64,000 nt of DNA from Ferrithrix thermotolerans DSM 19514. Lineage in GTDB: Bacteria; Actinomycetota; Acidimicrobiia; Acidimicrobiales; Ilumatobacteraceae. Position 1 is the stretch's first letter. Each line of letters begins with the position of its first letter. A program made the position numbers and the translations under genes. The stretch covers positions 1 to 64,000 of the forward strand of contig CAMASN010000006.1 in assembly GCA_945861025.1 (NCBI GenBank), given 5' to 3'. Under the pieces are notes generated by a model. The model did not search any database and was not told the DNA's origin. It saw nothing but the letters and a program-made list of their open reading frames with translations. This document shows positions 25,378-34,798 of this stretch, one piece after another.

Positions 25378-26349
25378 ATGCCCGTGACGGCTGAAGCAAC
25401 TACTCCGGTACCCACATTCGCTGCGCTGTTCGAGGCCATCAGCGACAACATCGCGCAAGTGGTCCACGGCAAACGCAACGAGATCGAACTCGCTGTCATC
25501 TGCTTGCTGGCCGAAGGACACCTGCTCATTGAAGACGTACCTGGCGTCGGCAAAACCAGTCTTGCCAAGGCGTTGGCGGCCTCCATCGAATGCACATGGA
25601 AGCGCGTGCAGTTCACCCCAGACCTGTTGCCCACCGACCTTGTGGGTGTGAGTATCTGGCAACGCTCTACCGAGACCTTCGACTTCAGGCCGGGTCCGTT
25701 GTTCGCCAACATCGTGTTGGCCGACGAAATCAACCGAGCGTCACCTAAGACCCAATCCGCGCTGCTCGAAGCAATGGAAGAACGTCAGATCTCGGTCGAG
25801 GGCCGCAGCCATCCGCTGAGCCCACCGTTCATGGTGATCGCCACACAGAACCCCATCGAACAAGAAGGCACGTATCGGTTGCCCGAGAGCCAGCTCGATC
25901 GTTTCCTGCTGCGCCTCTCACTCGGCTACCCATCGCGTGAGGCCGAGCTGTCAATTCTTGATGTGCAAGGTTCGGGCACTACTCCAGCAAACCTCGGCGC
26001 AGTAGTCACGGTGGCCGAGGTGCTCGCGATGATCGATGCCGTTCGAGGCGTGCACCTTGCCAGTCCGCTCAAGGCATACTTGGTTGACCTCGCCGAGTTC
26101 AGTCGCCGCCATCCAGGCATTGCGCTTGGCATGTCACCCCGGGCCACATTGCAACTCGCTCGGGCGGTGCGAGCAACTGCCGCCGCTCGCGGACGCAACT
26201 TTGCCACCCCCGACGACGTCAAGTCGGTCGCTCACGCAGTGCTGTGTCACCGCCTTGTGCTTCGACCTGATGCCATGTCGAGAGGACTCACCGCTCAGCA
26301 GGCAGTGACCGAGATACTCGCCGCCGTGCCAATTCCATCCGGTAACTAA
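25378..26349 (+). CDS. MoxR-type AAA+ ATPase
   Basis: 323 residues. Walker A EDVPGVGKTSLAK (about 51-63), Walker B NIVLADEINRASPKTQSAL (about 116-134), sensor 1 IATQNPIEQEGTYRLPESQLDRF and a C-terminal lid domain with SPRATLQLARA. MoxR ATPases act as chaperones for VWA/DUF58-type partners. It heads a three-gene operon with DUF58 and transglutaminase proteins, a common bacterial arrangement of unclear function, probably envelope or stress related. Confidence 0.94.
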   Translation: MPVTAEATTPVPTFAALFEAISDNIAQVVHGKRNEIELAVICLLAEGHLLIEDVPGVGKTSLAKALAASIECTWKRVQFTPDLLPTDLVGVSIWQRSTETFDFRPGPLFANIVLADEINRASPKTQSALLEAMEERQISVEGRSHPLSPPFMVIATQNPIEQEGTYRLPESQLDRFLLRLSLGYPSREAELSILDVQGSGTTPANLGAVVTVAEVLAMIDAVRGVHLASPLKAYLVDLAEFSRRHPGIALGMSPRATLQLARAVRATAAARGRNFATPDDVKSVAHAVLCHRLVLRPDAMSRGLTAQQAVTEILAAVPIPSGN

Positions 26350-26350
26350 C

Positions 26351-27526
26351 GTGCTCACCCGGCAGGGTTGGGCAGCGCTTGGTCTCGCTGCGGCCTCCGC
26401 CGCGGTTGGTCGCGTGTTCGGCGTCCTCGAACTCATCGTTCTCGGTTCAGGCGTCCTAGCGCTCGTTGCGGCGAGCCTTGCGTGGGCCAACTACCACGCC
26501 ATCGCGCTGAGCGTTTCTCGTCGCGTCGTGCCCGAGTTTTTGCAGGCCGGCGACACGGCACGGGTCGAGTTCGCCATCACCAATGAATCTCGCTCAGGCA
26601 CTGCGCCGCTCACGCTGTGGGAGCCCGTTGATGGCCTCGGCGGAGCCACCCTAAAACTGGCCCCGCTGCACGCACACGAAACCGCCACCACTACGTACCG
26701 CTTACCCACGCTGCATCGAGGCTCGCTCACATTTGGACCCCTCACTGCGCAGCGACGCGACCCATTTGGCATTGCAGGCAAGCGACGCGTCGTTGGCACC
26801 ACCCATGAGATCGTGGTCTTCCCAGCGCATCACCATGTCCAACTGCCAACAGCAATGGGCGGATCCGGACCCCTTGGCAATCAGTTGCGTTCACGGTCGC
26901 TCGGCCGCTCCGGCACCGAGTTTCATTCACTGCGCGACTACGCCGACGGCGACGATCTCCGCCAGATCCACTGGCGCGCCTCTGCTCGCAGCGAAGTCTT
27001 GAAGGTGCGCGAGGTCGAACCCGAAGGTCTTCACCACTGCACCATCGAACTCGACAACTCCTCGAGCGAGTACTCCCCCGAGGGATTCGAGCGCGCCGTC
27101 TCCGCAGCAGCCAGCGCTGTCTCTGCGGCCAGTTCGGCAGGCCTGCGGTTGAGATTGGTTATCGGCTCCGAGACCGACCTGCGCAACACGAACCTTTCGT
27201 CGGCAATGACTGCGCTCGCGAACTGTTCCACCACCGATCAGGTTCAAACTCAACGCCTCCCGGCGCCGCGCGCCGAGGGTCTCGGCCTCACGTTTGTAGT
27301 CACCGGCGGCCCACAGTCGGCGGCGGTGTTAGCGCTTCGGCCAAACCTCACGCAGACCGACATTCTCATCGTGGTGGCCTGCTCGTCGACAGCTTCGACG
27401 CAACGCGACTTCACAGTCGACGCCACCACAGCGGACAGCTTTGTTGGCTCATGGGCCTCGCTCACGGGCAACTACACCGAACGCCAAACAACACCGCCCC
27501 AGCGCACCGAAGCGGAACGACGATGA
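26351..27526 (+). CDS. DUF58 membrane protein
   Basis: 391 residues, GTG start one base after the moxR stop. Two membrane helices at the N-terminus (about 8-50), an Ig-like/beta stretch, and the DUF58 signature EFHSLRDYADGDDLRQIHW with WRASARSEVLKV (about 193-220). A degenerate VWA-like region follows. Thought to be the client of the MoxR ATPase. It overlaps the transglutaminase gene by 4 bases. Confidence 0.9.
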   Translation: MLTRQGWAALGLAAASAAVGRVFGVLELIVLGSGVLALVAASLAWANYHAIALSVSRRVVPEFLQAGDTARVEFAITNESRSGTAPLTLWEPVDGLGGATLKLAPLHAHETATTTYRLPTLHRGSLTFGPLTAQRRDPFGIAGKRRVVGTTHEIVVFPAHHHVQLPTAMGGSGPLGNQLRSRSLGRSGTEFHSLRDYADGDDLRQIHWRASARSEVLKVREVEPEGLHHCTIELDNSSSEYSPEGFERAVSAAASAVSAASSAGLRLRLVIGSETDLRNTNLSSAMTALANCSTTDQVQTQRLPAPRAEGLGLTFVVTGGPQSAAVLALRPNLTQTDILIVVACSSTASTQRDFTVDATTADSFVGSWASLTGNYTERQTTPPQRTEAERR

Positions 27527-29823
27527 GCATGTCAACTGCTGCAGCGCACCAAGCCTCCAACTCTGGCGACGCCGGCGACGGCGGTGACTTCACCTACGAC
27601 AGCACCGAAACAACAGCGGTGCAGTCGATACCCGCCAGCGTTCTGCTGCTTGCGCTCAGCGCATTGACTGCCGTTGGGTTCACGAGGATTTTCGCCGACA
27701 CAAAGTTCCTCGGCTCAATGCTGTTCATCGTTGTCAGCCTGCACGCGTTTTGCCTTGCGCTCAGACTGTTCAAGGTGCGCGGATACATCGCTATACCTGC
27801 GGCATTCGCTGTGATGTTCACCCTGCTGGCGTGGAAGTACTACCCCGACACGATGTCAGGGCCCTTCCCCACATCAGAGTCGTGGCAAGCGTTCTTGGCC
27901 GACCTACAACTCGCCCGTGGCCAGTTCCCGAGCTCGGTGGCCCCAGTAGCTGCGGTTGGCGGGTTCATCGCGCTTGCTACGGCCAGCACTGCCACCGCCG
28001 CAATTCTCTCCGACGCTTTCGCGTTTCGCGCCTACGGACGAGTCGAGACAACCGTCCCAAACGCCGTTCTCTTCATCTTTGCATCAGCGCTGGGCGCCGA
28101 CCGCCATCGCGTGGCCATCACCACCGCATGGTTGGCATGCGCGCTCGCAGTCATCGCTGCATTGCGCGTCACCCATGCTCAGGTCGAGCACGTCTGGATC
28201 GGCAAGCGATCTCGGGTTCTCGCACGCTCATTGCCTGTGGCTGCGGTGCTCGCCGGATGCGCCGCCGCCGGCGCTGCCATCGTGGGACCGCGCCTGCCCG
28301 GTGCCGGCGAAGCGGCGTTATTCAAGCCGAGCAAGAAGAGCGACGTCACACAAGTGCTCAGCCCGCTCGTCGATATTCGCAGTCGCCTCGTCACATTGTC
28401 AGATACTGAACTCTTTACGGTCGCCGCAGCCGAACCCAACTACTGGCGGGCCACAGCGCTCACCGAGTTCGATGGCAGCACCTGGAAACTTCCCGACGGC
28501 AATCTGGCGCCGGTCGACGGGTCGTTTGCCACGCCAGCGCTTCAGTCGCACAACCTGGTGCAGCAGATTCGCATTTCGGCGCTTGGCGGCAACCTGTTAC
28601 CCGCCGCGTATAGCGCTGTCAGCCTGCAAGACGGCAAGGCCTACTGGGTCGACAAGACCGGGACGCTTGTGGTGCCTGGCATCGGGCTTCAGAAGGGCGC
28701 CGACTACACAATCGTTTCCAGCATCACCGACGTGGCCGCTTCGTTGCTTGGCACCGCACCAGAAGCGCTGCCACCAGACGACCCATCGATCACCTTGCCG
28801 AAGGACTTCCCCGAGTCCGTGACACAAACAGCTTTTGAAGTCACGGCTGCCGGCACCAGCCGTTACGACAAAGCGTTGGCCCTGCAGAATTGGTTCCGCA
28901 GTCAGTTCGTCTACGACCTCACCGTGCAGCGTGGCCACAGCGACGATGCCATCGAGAACTTCCTGCGCGTGCGTCGCGGATTTTGCGAGCAATTCTCCGG
29001 AGCCTTCGCAGCGATGGCCCGCTCAGTTGGAATCCCCGCGCGGGTGGCCGTTGGGTTCACCCCCGGCGATGTTGCCGCCGACGGCCGCTATCACGTGTTT
29101 GGCCGCAATGCCCACGCCTGGCCCGAGGTCTGGTTTCAAGATGTCGGCTGGGTGTCGTTCGAGCCAACACCCGGGCGCGGCCAACCCGGCGCGCAAGAGC
29201 GAACCGGAGTCATCCCACAGCAGGCAGATGCTGGCGATCCCAATTCGGTGACACCAATCACCACCGCCACCACCACACCCGTTACCCAACCAGGCGGACC
29301 CACAACAACAGCCGCGAACACGCCCGGCGGAACCCCGCCAACGTCGGTGCCAACGTCGACCAACTCATCGTCATCGTCATCGAATGGCCCTTCGATCTGG
29401 CTCGTACTTGTCGTGCTCTTGATCGCCGCAGTCGCAACGTGGGCGTTTGCACTGCCCCTGGTGCTCAGGCGAATTCGGCTCACCCGGCCACCTACCACGT
29501 CGCAACAAGCCATCGCCCGCAGTTGGCAACGAGCGACTCACGCGTTGGCTCTCATCGGCGCCGGGCCTCGCGCTGGCGAGACGTTCATTGAGCACGCCCA
29601 CCGGGTTGGCGCCGACTTCGATATTGACGCCCATGCGGTGCAACAACTTGCGCTCGATTGCACCGCTGCTATCTACGGCAACCGAGGCAGCGAGATCAGG
29701 GTGCAGCGCGCTGAGCAACTCAGCGCTGACATCGTGCTTGCGGTAAAAGACCAACTCGATGCACGCCAGCGACTGATCGCTGTGTTCGATCCCCGAATGG
29801 CCGAGGTGCTGCTCCCTGCGTAA
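27523..29823 (+). CDS. TgpA-type transglutaminase-like membrane protein
   Basis: 766 residues. Several membrane helices in the first 270 residues, then a periplasmic transglutaminase-core domain. The probable triad is Cys488 (RRGFCEQFSG), His531 (NAHAWPEVW) and Glu547 (WVSFEPTPG). A Thr/Pro/Ser-rich linker (about 585-625) precedes a last membrane helix and a cytoplasmic DUF4129-like tail. Enzymes of this type are envelope proteins with protease- or transglutaminase-like chemistry; the substrate is unknown. Glu in place of Asp as third residue is common in actinobacteria. Confidence 0.92.
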   Translation: MSMSTAAAHQASNSGDAGDGGDFTYDSTETTAVQSIPASVLLLALSALTAVGFTRIFADTKFLGSMLFIVVSLHAFCLALRLFKVRGYIAIPAAFAVMFTLLAWKYYPDTMSGPFPTSESWQAFLADLQLARGQFPSSVAPVAAVGGFIALATASTATAAILSDAFAFRAYGRVETTVPNAVLFIFASALGADRHRVAITTAWLACALAVIAALRVTHAQVEHVWIGKRSRVLARSLPVAAVLAGCAAAGAAIVGPRLPGAGEAALFKPSKKSDVTQVLSPLVDIRSRLVTLSDTELFTVAAAEPNYWRATALTEFDGSTWKLPDGNLAPVDGSFATPALQSHNLVQQIRISALGGNLLPAAYSAVSLQDGKAYWVDKTGTLVVPGIGLQKGADYTIVSSITDVAASLLGTAPEALPPDDPSITLPKDFPESVTQTAFEVTAAGTSRYDKALALQNWFRSQFVYDLTVQRGHSDDAIENFLRVRRGFCEQFSGAFAAMARSVGIPARVAVGFTPGDVAADGRYHVFGRNAHAWPEVWFQDVGWVSFEPTPGRGQPGAQERTGVIPQQADAGDPNSVTPITTATTTPVTQPGGPTTTAANTPGGTPPTSVPTSTNSSSSSSNGPSIWLVLVVLLIAAVATWAFALPLVLRRIRLTRPPTTSQQAIARSWQRATHALALIGAGPRAGETFIEHAHRVGADFDIDAHAVQQLALDCTAAIYGNRGSEIRVQRAEQLSADIVLAVKDQLDARQRLIAVFDPRMAEVLLPA

Positions 29824-29830
29824 GCGCAGG
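29815..29830. terminator. small hairpin at the end of the transglutaminase gene
   Basis: CCTGCG-TAAG-CGCAGG is a perfect 6-bp hairpin that includes the stop codon TAA. It sits between convergent genes, where a bidirectional end is expected, but has no T-tract. Weak evidence for termination. Confidence 0.3.
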
Positions 29831-29841
29831 TGAGCGATGCG

Positions 29842-30180
29842 TTAGCGGGGGCGAGGGCCGGCGCCGCGAGCAGCGCGACGACGCAGTTCTTCGGGAATGC
29901 GACTCAGTTGGTCACGGCCGCGAGCGGTAAGTTCGCGCTCGAGAAAGACACCGGCGACGACCATCACGATGAACGCCACGAACGACAGCAGGGCACTGAT
30001 TTGTAGGGCCGCAACGACCACAAACAATGAAACAACCAAAACCACCGATGACCAGACGAGGTGGCGCGGTGAGACCCCGGACTGACCGCGTTGCGTCGCC
30101 TTGAGGTCAAAAGAAGGATCAGCCTTCAGTTGTTCCTCGATCTGATGCAAGATGCGCTGTTCTTCTTCGGAGAGCGGCAC
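29842..30180 (-). CDS. DUF3040 membrane protein
   Basis: 112 residues. MPLSEEEQRILHQIEEQL is the typical DUF3040 start, followed by DPSFDL, a small soluble stretch and two membrane helices (about 42-60 and 63-82), and an Arg-rich tail. The family is almost exclusive to actinobacteria and often lies near dinB, mraZ or the dcw cluster. Function unknown. Start is GTG with GGGAG 7 bases upstream. Confidence 0.92.
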   Translation of the reverse strand: MPLSEEEQRILHQIEEQLKADPSFDLKATQRGQSGVSPRHLVWSSVVLVVSLFVVVAALQISALLSFVAFIVMVVAGVFLERELTARGRDQLSRIPEELRRRAARGAGPRPR

Positions 30181-30226
30181 CGAGTTACTCCCTTACGAGC
30201 CTGTCCGCCGGATGCGGGTTGTCGCC

Positions 30227-30255
30227 ATTGTCGCACGTTAGACCCGATCTGGCAA
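30227..30255 (-). promoter_or_regulatory. promoter of the DUF3040 gene
   Basis: On the minus strand TTGCCA (30250-30255) and GACAAT (30227-30232) are separated by 17 bases. Matches to the housekeeping sigma consensus are 5/6 and 4/6. The leader would be about 40 bases and includes a clear ribosome site. Confidence 0.6.
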
Positions 30256-30284
30256 CGCGGCCTAGCTGCCTCTTTGCAGCGCTC

Positions 30285-31592
30285 CTAGCCCTGATTCGGA
30301 GTATTGCCGCGAACCGGGGTGTGGTGGTCGGGGCCCCATTGCTGGGCACCACGCCGCACGAGTCGCAACCCGCGGGTGCTCACGGCACTCGCGGGCCCGA
30401 TTGCGGCGTCTCCGAATCGTTCGCGAATCGCGTCAATTGCGGCAGACGCCTCGACCCAATCGGTTGGTGCCGCAGCCTGATCGGCGGCGAACAAATCATC
30501 GAATTGCAGTTGCTCGACGGGTGGACCGAAGTTCGAGGCGTGTACCCCAACCAGACGCACACCCGACGATGGGTCGATGCTGGCGAGCAGAGGCGCCACA
30601 GCGCCGATGATGGCCGCTGCCGTGGCAACCGGCGACGGCAACGTAGTTGATCGGGTGATCGTGGTGAAGCCGGCAAAACGCACCTTGAGCGTGAGTGTGC
30701 GCGCACCGAATCCGGCGGCACGCAAACGCGACGCGACCCCATCACTCAGACGAACCAGCTCGGTGCGTAGATCGGCGACTTCGTGCAGATCTCGAGCAAA
30801 GGTCTCTTCGTGACCGATCGACTTGGTGGCGCGATTGGTCTCGACCCCGCGCTCGTCGCGCCCGCACGACAGCGCGTAGAGGTGACGCCCACTTGCTTTG
30901 CCGAGCGCCGAAACCAAGGCGGCTTCACCCAGCGCGTTGAGATCGCTCACCGTCTTGACGCCTAGGCGACTGAGCCGCTCGAGCGTTGCTGGGCCAACGC
31001 CCCAGAGCGCTTGCACCGGGAGCGGAAGCAAGAACTCGAGCTCACGTCCGGCGAGCACCTCAAAGACTCCGAGGCCGGGTTCGATGCCGCTCGCCGAGGC
31101 CTTTGGCTTTGCGGCTACCGACGCCAACTTCGCCAGAAATTTGTTGGGAGCGACACCCACAGAACAGGTGAGATCGAGTTTGCTGGCGATGCGCTCGCGA
31201 ATGAGCTTGGCGATCACCACACCTTCGCCGAGCAGACGCAGAGATCCGGTCACGTCGAGAAATGCCTCGTCGAGCGACAGCGGCTCAACGTACGGCGTCG
31301 CCTCATGAAAGATCTCGTTGATCTGCCGACTGACCTGTGAGTACAGCTCGTGGTCGCCGGGCAAGAACACTGCTGCGGGGCAGAGGCGGCGCGCCACAGC
31401 GCCGGGCATTGCTGAGTGGATTCCGTATCGGCGCGCCTCGTAAGACGCTGCGGCGACGACGCCGCGAGAGCCGGTTCCGCCGACCACCACTGGTTTGCCG
31501 CGCAACTCTGGTCGACGACGAAGCTCGACCGACACATAGAACGCGTCCATATCGACATGCAAGATGGTGCGCTGTGCCGCCTGAGATGTCAC
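30285..31592 (-). CDS. dinB: DNA polymerase IV (Y family)
   Basis: 435 residues from a GTG that overlaps the NUDIX stop (GTGA). ILHVDMDAFYVSVELRRRP carries the first catalytic aspartate; SLDEAFLDV holds the second acidic pair; CSVGVAPNKFLAKLAS, GVGPATLERL and the little-finger domain follow. It performs translesion synthesis. A 101-residue in-frame extension upstream is an artefact inside the NUDIX gene. The C-terminus (about 350-435) is longer than in E. coli and lacks an obvious QL(S/D)LF clamp motif, though EQLQFDDLF near 383 may serve. No LexA-type box was seen upstream. Confidence 0.95.
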   Translation of the reverse strand: MTSQAAQRTILHVDMDAFYVSVELRRRPELRGKPVVVGGTGSRGVVAAASYEARRYGIHSAMPGAVARRLCPAAVFLPGDHELYSQVSRQINEIFHEATPYVEPLSLDEAFLDVTGSLRLLGEGVVIAKLIRERIASKLDLTCSVGVAPNKFLAKLASVAAKPKASASGIEPGLGVFEVLAGRELEFLLPLPVQALWGVGPATLERLSRLGVKTVSDLNALGEAALVSALGKASGRHLYALSCGRDERGVETNRATKSIGHEETFARDLHEVADLRTELVRLSDGVASRLRAAGFGARTLTLKVRFAGFTTITRSTTLPSPVATAAAIIGAVAPLLASIDPSSGVRLVGVHASNFGPPVEQLQFDDLFAADQAAAPTDWVEASAAIDAIRERFGDAAIGPASAVSTRGLRLVRRGAQQWGPDHHTPVRGNTPNQG

Positions 31593-32080
31593 CGTGAAAT
31601 CTGCTCCACTCGCGCCGTCGAACGATCGGACCCGATGAGCATGAACGAGAAATCGCCCGCCGGCCGCATGCCGCCCTTGATCCACGCCATCAATGGCACC
31701 CTCACCCACATCGGGGACTCGACAAGCAGTTCCTCGACCTGATCGAGCTCCACAAAGAGGGCTTGTTCCACAATGCCATCGGGATCTTCGAGTGCGATTT
31801 TGCCCTCGACTATGGGACTGAACCACGACTCGACCGACATGGTCCAACCCATATCGGGGGCTTCGACCGAAACGGTGTAGTGGCACTCGTGCCATTCAGC
31901 CACGTGAAGTCCGGTCTCCTCGCGGACCTCGCGAGTGATACCCGTGCGCACCGATTCCCCGCTGTCGATGACTCCGCCCGGCGGAGTCCATTCGATGGCG
32001 CCGTGCTTGCGTCGATTGGCTGCCAATAACAGTCGGTTGTCGACAACAATGAGCCCGCCGCCGACCCGAAATAAACGCAT
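31589..32080 (-). CDS. NUDIX hydrolase
   Basis: About 163 residues. The NUDIX box GGVIDSGESVRTGITREVREETGL (near residues 35-58) keeps all metal-binding glutamates. It hydrolyses a nucleoside diphosphate linked to another group; the substrate is not evident. Coupled to dinB by a 4-base overlap, it may clean damaged nucleotides such as oxidised dNTPs, which is inference from context. The start at 32080 begins directly at the fold; an ATG 15 bases earlier is possible. Confidence 0.88.
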   Translation of the reverse strand: MRLFRVGGGLIVVDNRLLLAANRRKHGAIEWTPPGGVIDSGESVRTGITREVREETGLHVAEWHECHYTVSVEAPDMGWTMSVESWFSPIVEGKIALEDPDGIVEQALFVELDQVEELLVESPMWVRVPLMAWIKGGMRPAGDFSFMLIGSDRSTARVEQISR

Positions 32081-32126
32081 GCACGATTCTCGCATGGAAT
32101 GCGCGCGAGGCTCCGCTTCGTTGGGG

Positions 32127-32867
32127 TCAGCCGCCTTGAATTCGCCGCTGCCGACGACCGCGACGATCATCGATCCACAACTTGAGCACCATGACCAACG
32201 CTTCTTGCACGATATTTTGCGACATCTTCGATTGTCCAGCAGTGCGATCCCTGAACGTGATGGGGATCTCGACGATCTTGCCGCCGGAGCGCACGAGGCG
32301 GTGAGTCATCTCAACTTGGAAGCCGTAACCATCGGCCTTCACCGTTTCGAAATGCATCTTGTCGACTAGGGCCGAACTGCGATACGCACGAAACCCCGCT
32401 GTGGCGTCGTTGATCGCAAGCCCCAACACACCAGATGCGTAACGGTTACCCCAACGCGACAACCAACGCCGCTTGCGCGGCCAGTTCTCGGTGATACCAC
32501 CCGGCACATAGCGACTGCCGACAGCCAAATCGACGCCGTGTTCGACTGCAGAGATCAGCGCTGGAATTACAACGGGATCGTGCGAGAGGTCGGCATCGAT
32601 CTGGATGCAGATCTCGGCACCGGCATCGATGGCTGCGCGGATTCCAGCGCGATACGCGGCTCCCAGACCCAACTTGCCCGGACGACGCAGCACGGTGATG
32701 TCACCTAGTTCAGCAGCGAGGCCTTCGGCGATCTTGGCGGTGCCATCGGGGCTGTTGTCGTCGACCACCAGAATGCCAACACCGGGAGCATGTAGCCGGA
32801 TTAATCGACAAAGCGCCTCAATATTGTCAGCCTCGTTATAGGTGGGCACGACGGCTACTGAACGCAC
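32127..32867 (-). CDS. polyprenol-phosphate mannosyltransferase-like GT2
   Basis: 246 residues from a GTG at 32867. VVPTYNEADNIEAL (start), LVVDDNSPDGTA, QIDADLSHDP (DxD-type metal site) and VVGSRYV-type segment LAVGSRYVPGG mark the DPM1/Ppm1 group. ENWPRKRRWLSRWGN and EIPITFRDRTAGQSKM are group-typical. It moves mannose (or a similar sugar) from GDP-sugar to polyprenyl phosphate, the donor for lipoglycans and protein O-mannosylation. No membrane helices, as for the actinobacterial catalytic domain. The Lnt-like partner of mycobacterial Ppm1 is not here. Confidence 0.9.
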   Translation of the reverse strand: MRSVAVVPTYNEADNIEALCRLIRLHAPGVGILVVDDNSPDGTAKIAEGLAAELGDITVLRRPGKLGLGAAYRAGIRAAIDAGAEICIQIDADLSHDPVVIPALISAVEHGVDLAVGSRYVPGGITENWPRKRRWLSRWGNRYASGVLGLAINDATAGFRAYRSSALVDKMHFETVKADGYGFQVEMTHRLVRSGGKIVEIPITFRDRTAGQSKMSQNIVQEALVMVLKLWIDDRRGRRQRRIQGG

Positions 32868-32911
32868 GGGCGACAGCCTAGAGCGACTGCGGTTCCCCAC
32901 GGCAAACGTCG

Positions 32912-32917
32912 TACAGT
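32912..32917 (+). promoter_or_regulatory. -10 element for the 32924 gene, leaderless type
   Basis: TACAGT ends 6 bases before the GTG start codon at 32924, so transcription should begin at or next to the start codon. There is no ribosome site. Confidence 0.5.
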
Positions 32918-32923
32918 GATCGT

Positions 32924-33217
32924 GTGCCAGATAGCGCTGCCCCTCGCCCCTTGTCCGCCCTCCCGTCGCCCGCTGCGCGTGCTGCTGCATTCGCCGCAAT
33001 CCTCATCGGGGGTCTCGCTGGCGGACTCATTGGGTACAGCTTGGTTCGCGTGCAGTGCAGCGGACAATGCGGCTTTGGTAAAGGCCTAGGAGCGTTCATC
33101 GGAGCCTCGTCGGCGGCCATCGGCATGAGCATCGTGGCCGTATTAGTGCTTCGAGCTGTTGGCGAATGGCGCGACATCGAAGACCGTCGCGTCGACGGTG
33201 GCGGCCAAGGCTCGTGA
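32924..33217 (+). CDS. small two-helix membrane protein
   Basis: 97 residues. A Pro/Ala-rich start is followed by a membrane helix (about 19-41), the segment VRVQCSGQCGFGKGLG with two cysteines, and a second helix (about 56-79). The tail is charged. I do not recognise a family. The cysteines would lie outside or in a short loop and could pair. Its stop overlaps the next start (GTGA), so it is coupled to the inositol-phosphatase-family gene. Confidence 0.75.
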   Translation: MPDSAAPRPLSALPSPAARAAAFAAILIGGLAGGLIGYSLVRVQCSGQCGFGKGLGAFIGASSAAIGMSIVAVLVLRAVGEWRDIEDRRVDGGGQGS

Positions 33218-34044
33218 CCCCTTCGCCGCAGATTGAGCACCACGATCTCGGCGAGCAACTTCGCCAGTTTGCGTGCGACCTCGCACTCCGAGCTGGCGCG
33301 CTCATTGTTGAAGGCCGACGCAGCGGCGTTGGCTCGGTCGACACAAAGTCCACAGCAACCGACCTCGTCACCATGTTCGACCGAGCATCCGAGAACCTCA
33401 TCGTGGGCTCTCTTCGCGAGCACCGACCCAACGACGGCATCGTCGGCGAAGAGGGCACCTCGCTGGTCGGCGTGAGTGGCATCGATTGGTTCATTGATCC
33501 CATCGACGGCACCACAAACTTCTTCTACGGGCTGCCTGGCTACGCCGTATCCATCGGCGCCCGTGACCCTCACGGGTCGCTGGCCGGCGCTGTCTTTGTG
33601 CCCACAACCAACGAACTGTTCAGCGCCGCTCGCGGCCACGGCGCATGGCTCAACGGCCAACGCATCGGATGCTCAACCACTACGTCGCTCTCACAAGCAC
33701 TCGTTGCCACCGGCTTCAGCTATCAACCCGAGCTGCGGCGCAAACACATGGCGCGCCTGCAACACATCATCGGTGAAGTACGCGACATCCGTCGGTTCGG
33801 TGCGGCCGCTCCAGATCTTTGCTACGTGGCTGCCGGACGCGTCGACGCGTATTTCGAGGAGCACCTCGGCGCGTGGGATCTTGCCGCTGGCGAACTGATC
33901 GCACGCGAGGCGGGCTGCATCAGCGGCGATCTCAGCGGCGGCCCCGTGCGTCCGGCGCAGGTATTGGTGGCAAACCCAGCATTGTTCGAACCGTTGCGGG
34001 CCTTGATCAACAAAGCCGACGCAACCTGCGCCGCCGAAAACTGA
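33214..34044 (+). CDS. inositol monophosphatase-family protein
   Basis: 276 residues, GTG start overlapping the previous stop. Metal-site motifs are complete: VGEEGT (Glu), IDPIDGTTNF (the DPxDGT signature) and GAWDLAAGELIAREAG (WDxAAG). Family members act on inositol phosphate, fructose-1,6-bisphosphate, histidinol phosphate or PAP; sequence alone does not choose. An inositol role would suit an actinomycete that makes phosphatidylinositol mannosides, for which other genes lie in this window. Confidence 0.88.
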   Translation: MTPSPQIEHHDLGEQLRQFACDLALRAGALIVEGRRSGVGSVDTKSTATDLVTMFDRASENLIVGSLREHRPNDGIVGEEGTSLVGVSGIDWFIDPIDGTTNFFYGLPGYAVSIGARDPHGSLAGAVFVPTTNELFSAARGHGAWLNGQRIGCSTTTSLSQALVATGFSYQPELRRKHMARLQHIIGEVRDIRRFGAAAPDLCYVAAGRVDAYFEEHLGAWDLAAGELIAREAGCISGDLSGGPVRPAQVLVANPALFEPLRALINKADATCAAEN

Positions 34045-34108
34045 CGGCACAACTCCCCAGCACCCGATTTCGATGTATCGCGCAGACGACCCCCACAAGT
34101 AGGGCATC

Positions 34109-34798
34109 ATGGCAGGCGTGGGTACACGAATCCTGACTGTCGAAGACGACGAACGCATCAGAACAGCAGTGAAGCTTGCTCTCGAAGACGAGGGCTGGAC
34201 CGTTGATGAAGCAGGCAGCGGCGAAGAAGCGATTGAGTTGTTCCGTCGCTCCCCACCCGACGTCGTACTCATCGACATCATGCTGCCAGGTATCGACGGT
34301 TTCGAACTGTGCCGACACCTGCGCAAAACCAGTGATGTTCCCATTGTGATGGTGACCGCACGAGTCGACACCCACGATGTGGTTGCCGGTCTCGAGGCCG
34401 GCGCCGACGACTATCTCACTAAGCCGTTCGCACCCAAAGAACTCTCGGCACGAATTCGTGCGTTGCTGCGCCGCATCCGTCCAATGGGTCCCGCGCATGC
34501 GCGCTTAGTGTTTGGCGACCTTGAGATTATTGCCGACGAAGGCAAGGTGTCGCTCGCTGGCGAAGAACTGCATCTCACCAAAACCGAGTTCCGCTTACTG
34601 GTCGAATTGGCCCAGAGTCCCGGACGCGTCTTCAGCCGCGAACTGCTCCTCGACAAAGTATGGGGCTACGACTATTTCGGCGACGGACGGCTCGTCGATG
34701 TCCATATTCGCCGCCTGCGCACCAAGGTCGAAGCCGACCCAGCAAACCCTCGTCACGTGGTCACGGTTCGAGGACTCGGCTACCGACTGCAGTCGTGA
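34109..34798 (+). CDS. OmpR/MtrA-type response regulator
   Basis: 229 residues. Receiver domain (about 7-118): ILTVEDDERIR with the acidic pocket, VVLIDIMLPGIDG with phospho-Asp, VTARVD, and ADDYLTKPFAPKEL with the conserved lysine. The winged-helix DNA-binding domain (about 132-229) ends VDVHIRRLRTKVEADP and VRGLGYRLQ. With a HAMP kinase and a GerMN lipoprotein directly downstream it mirrors mtrA-mtrB-lpqB of actinobacteria, which governs wall metabolism and division. Orthology is inference from order. Confidence 0.92.
   Translation: MAGVGTRILTVEDDERIRTAVKLALEDEGWTVDEAGSGEEAIELFRRSPPDVVLIDIMLPGIDGFELCRHLRKTSDVPIVMVTARVDTHDVVAGLEAGADDYLTKPFAPKELSARIRALLRRIRPMGPAHARLVFGDLEIIADEGKVSLAGEELHLTKTEFRLLVELAQSPGRVFSRELLLDKVWGYDYFGDGRLVDVHIRRLRTKVEADPANPRHVVTVRGLGYRLQS

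Noticed and set aside
30285-31895. N-terminally extended DinB of 536 residues
   Set aside because: The extra 101 residues lie inside the NUDIX gene; the GTG at 31592 overlaps the NUDIX stop and starts the family fold.
31593-32200. LexA box before dinB
   Set aside because: No CGAACNNNNGTTCG-type palindrome was found upstream of the dinB-NUDIX unit.
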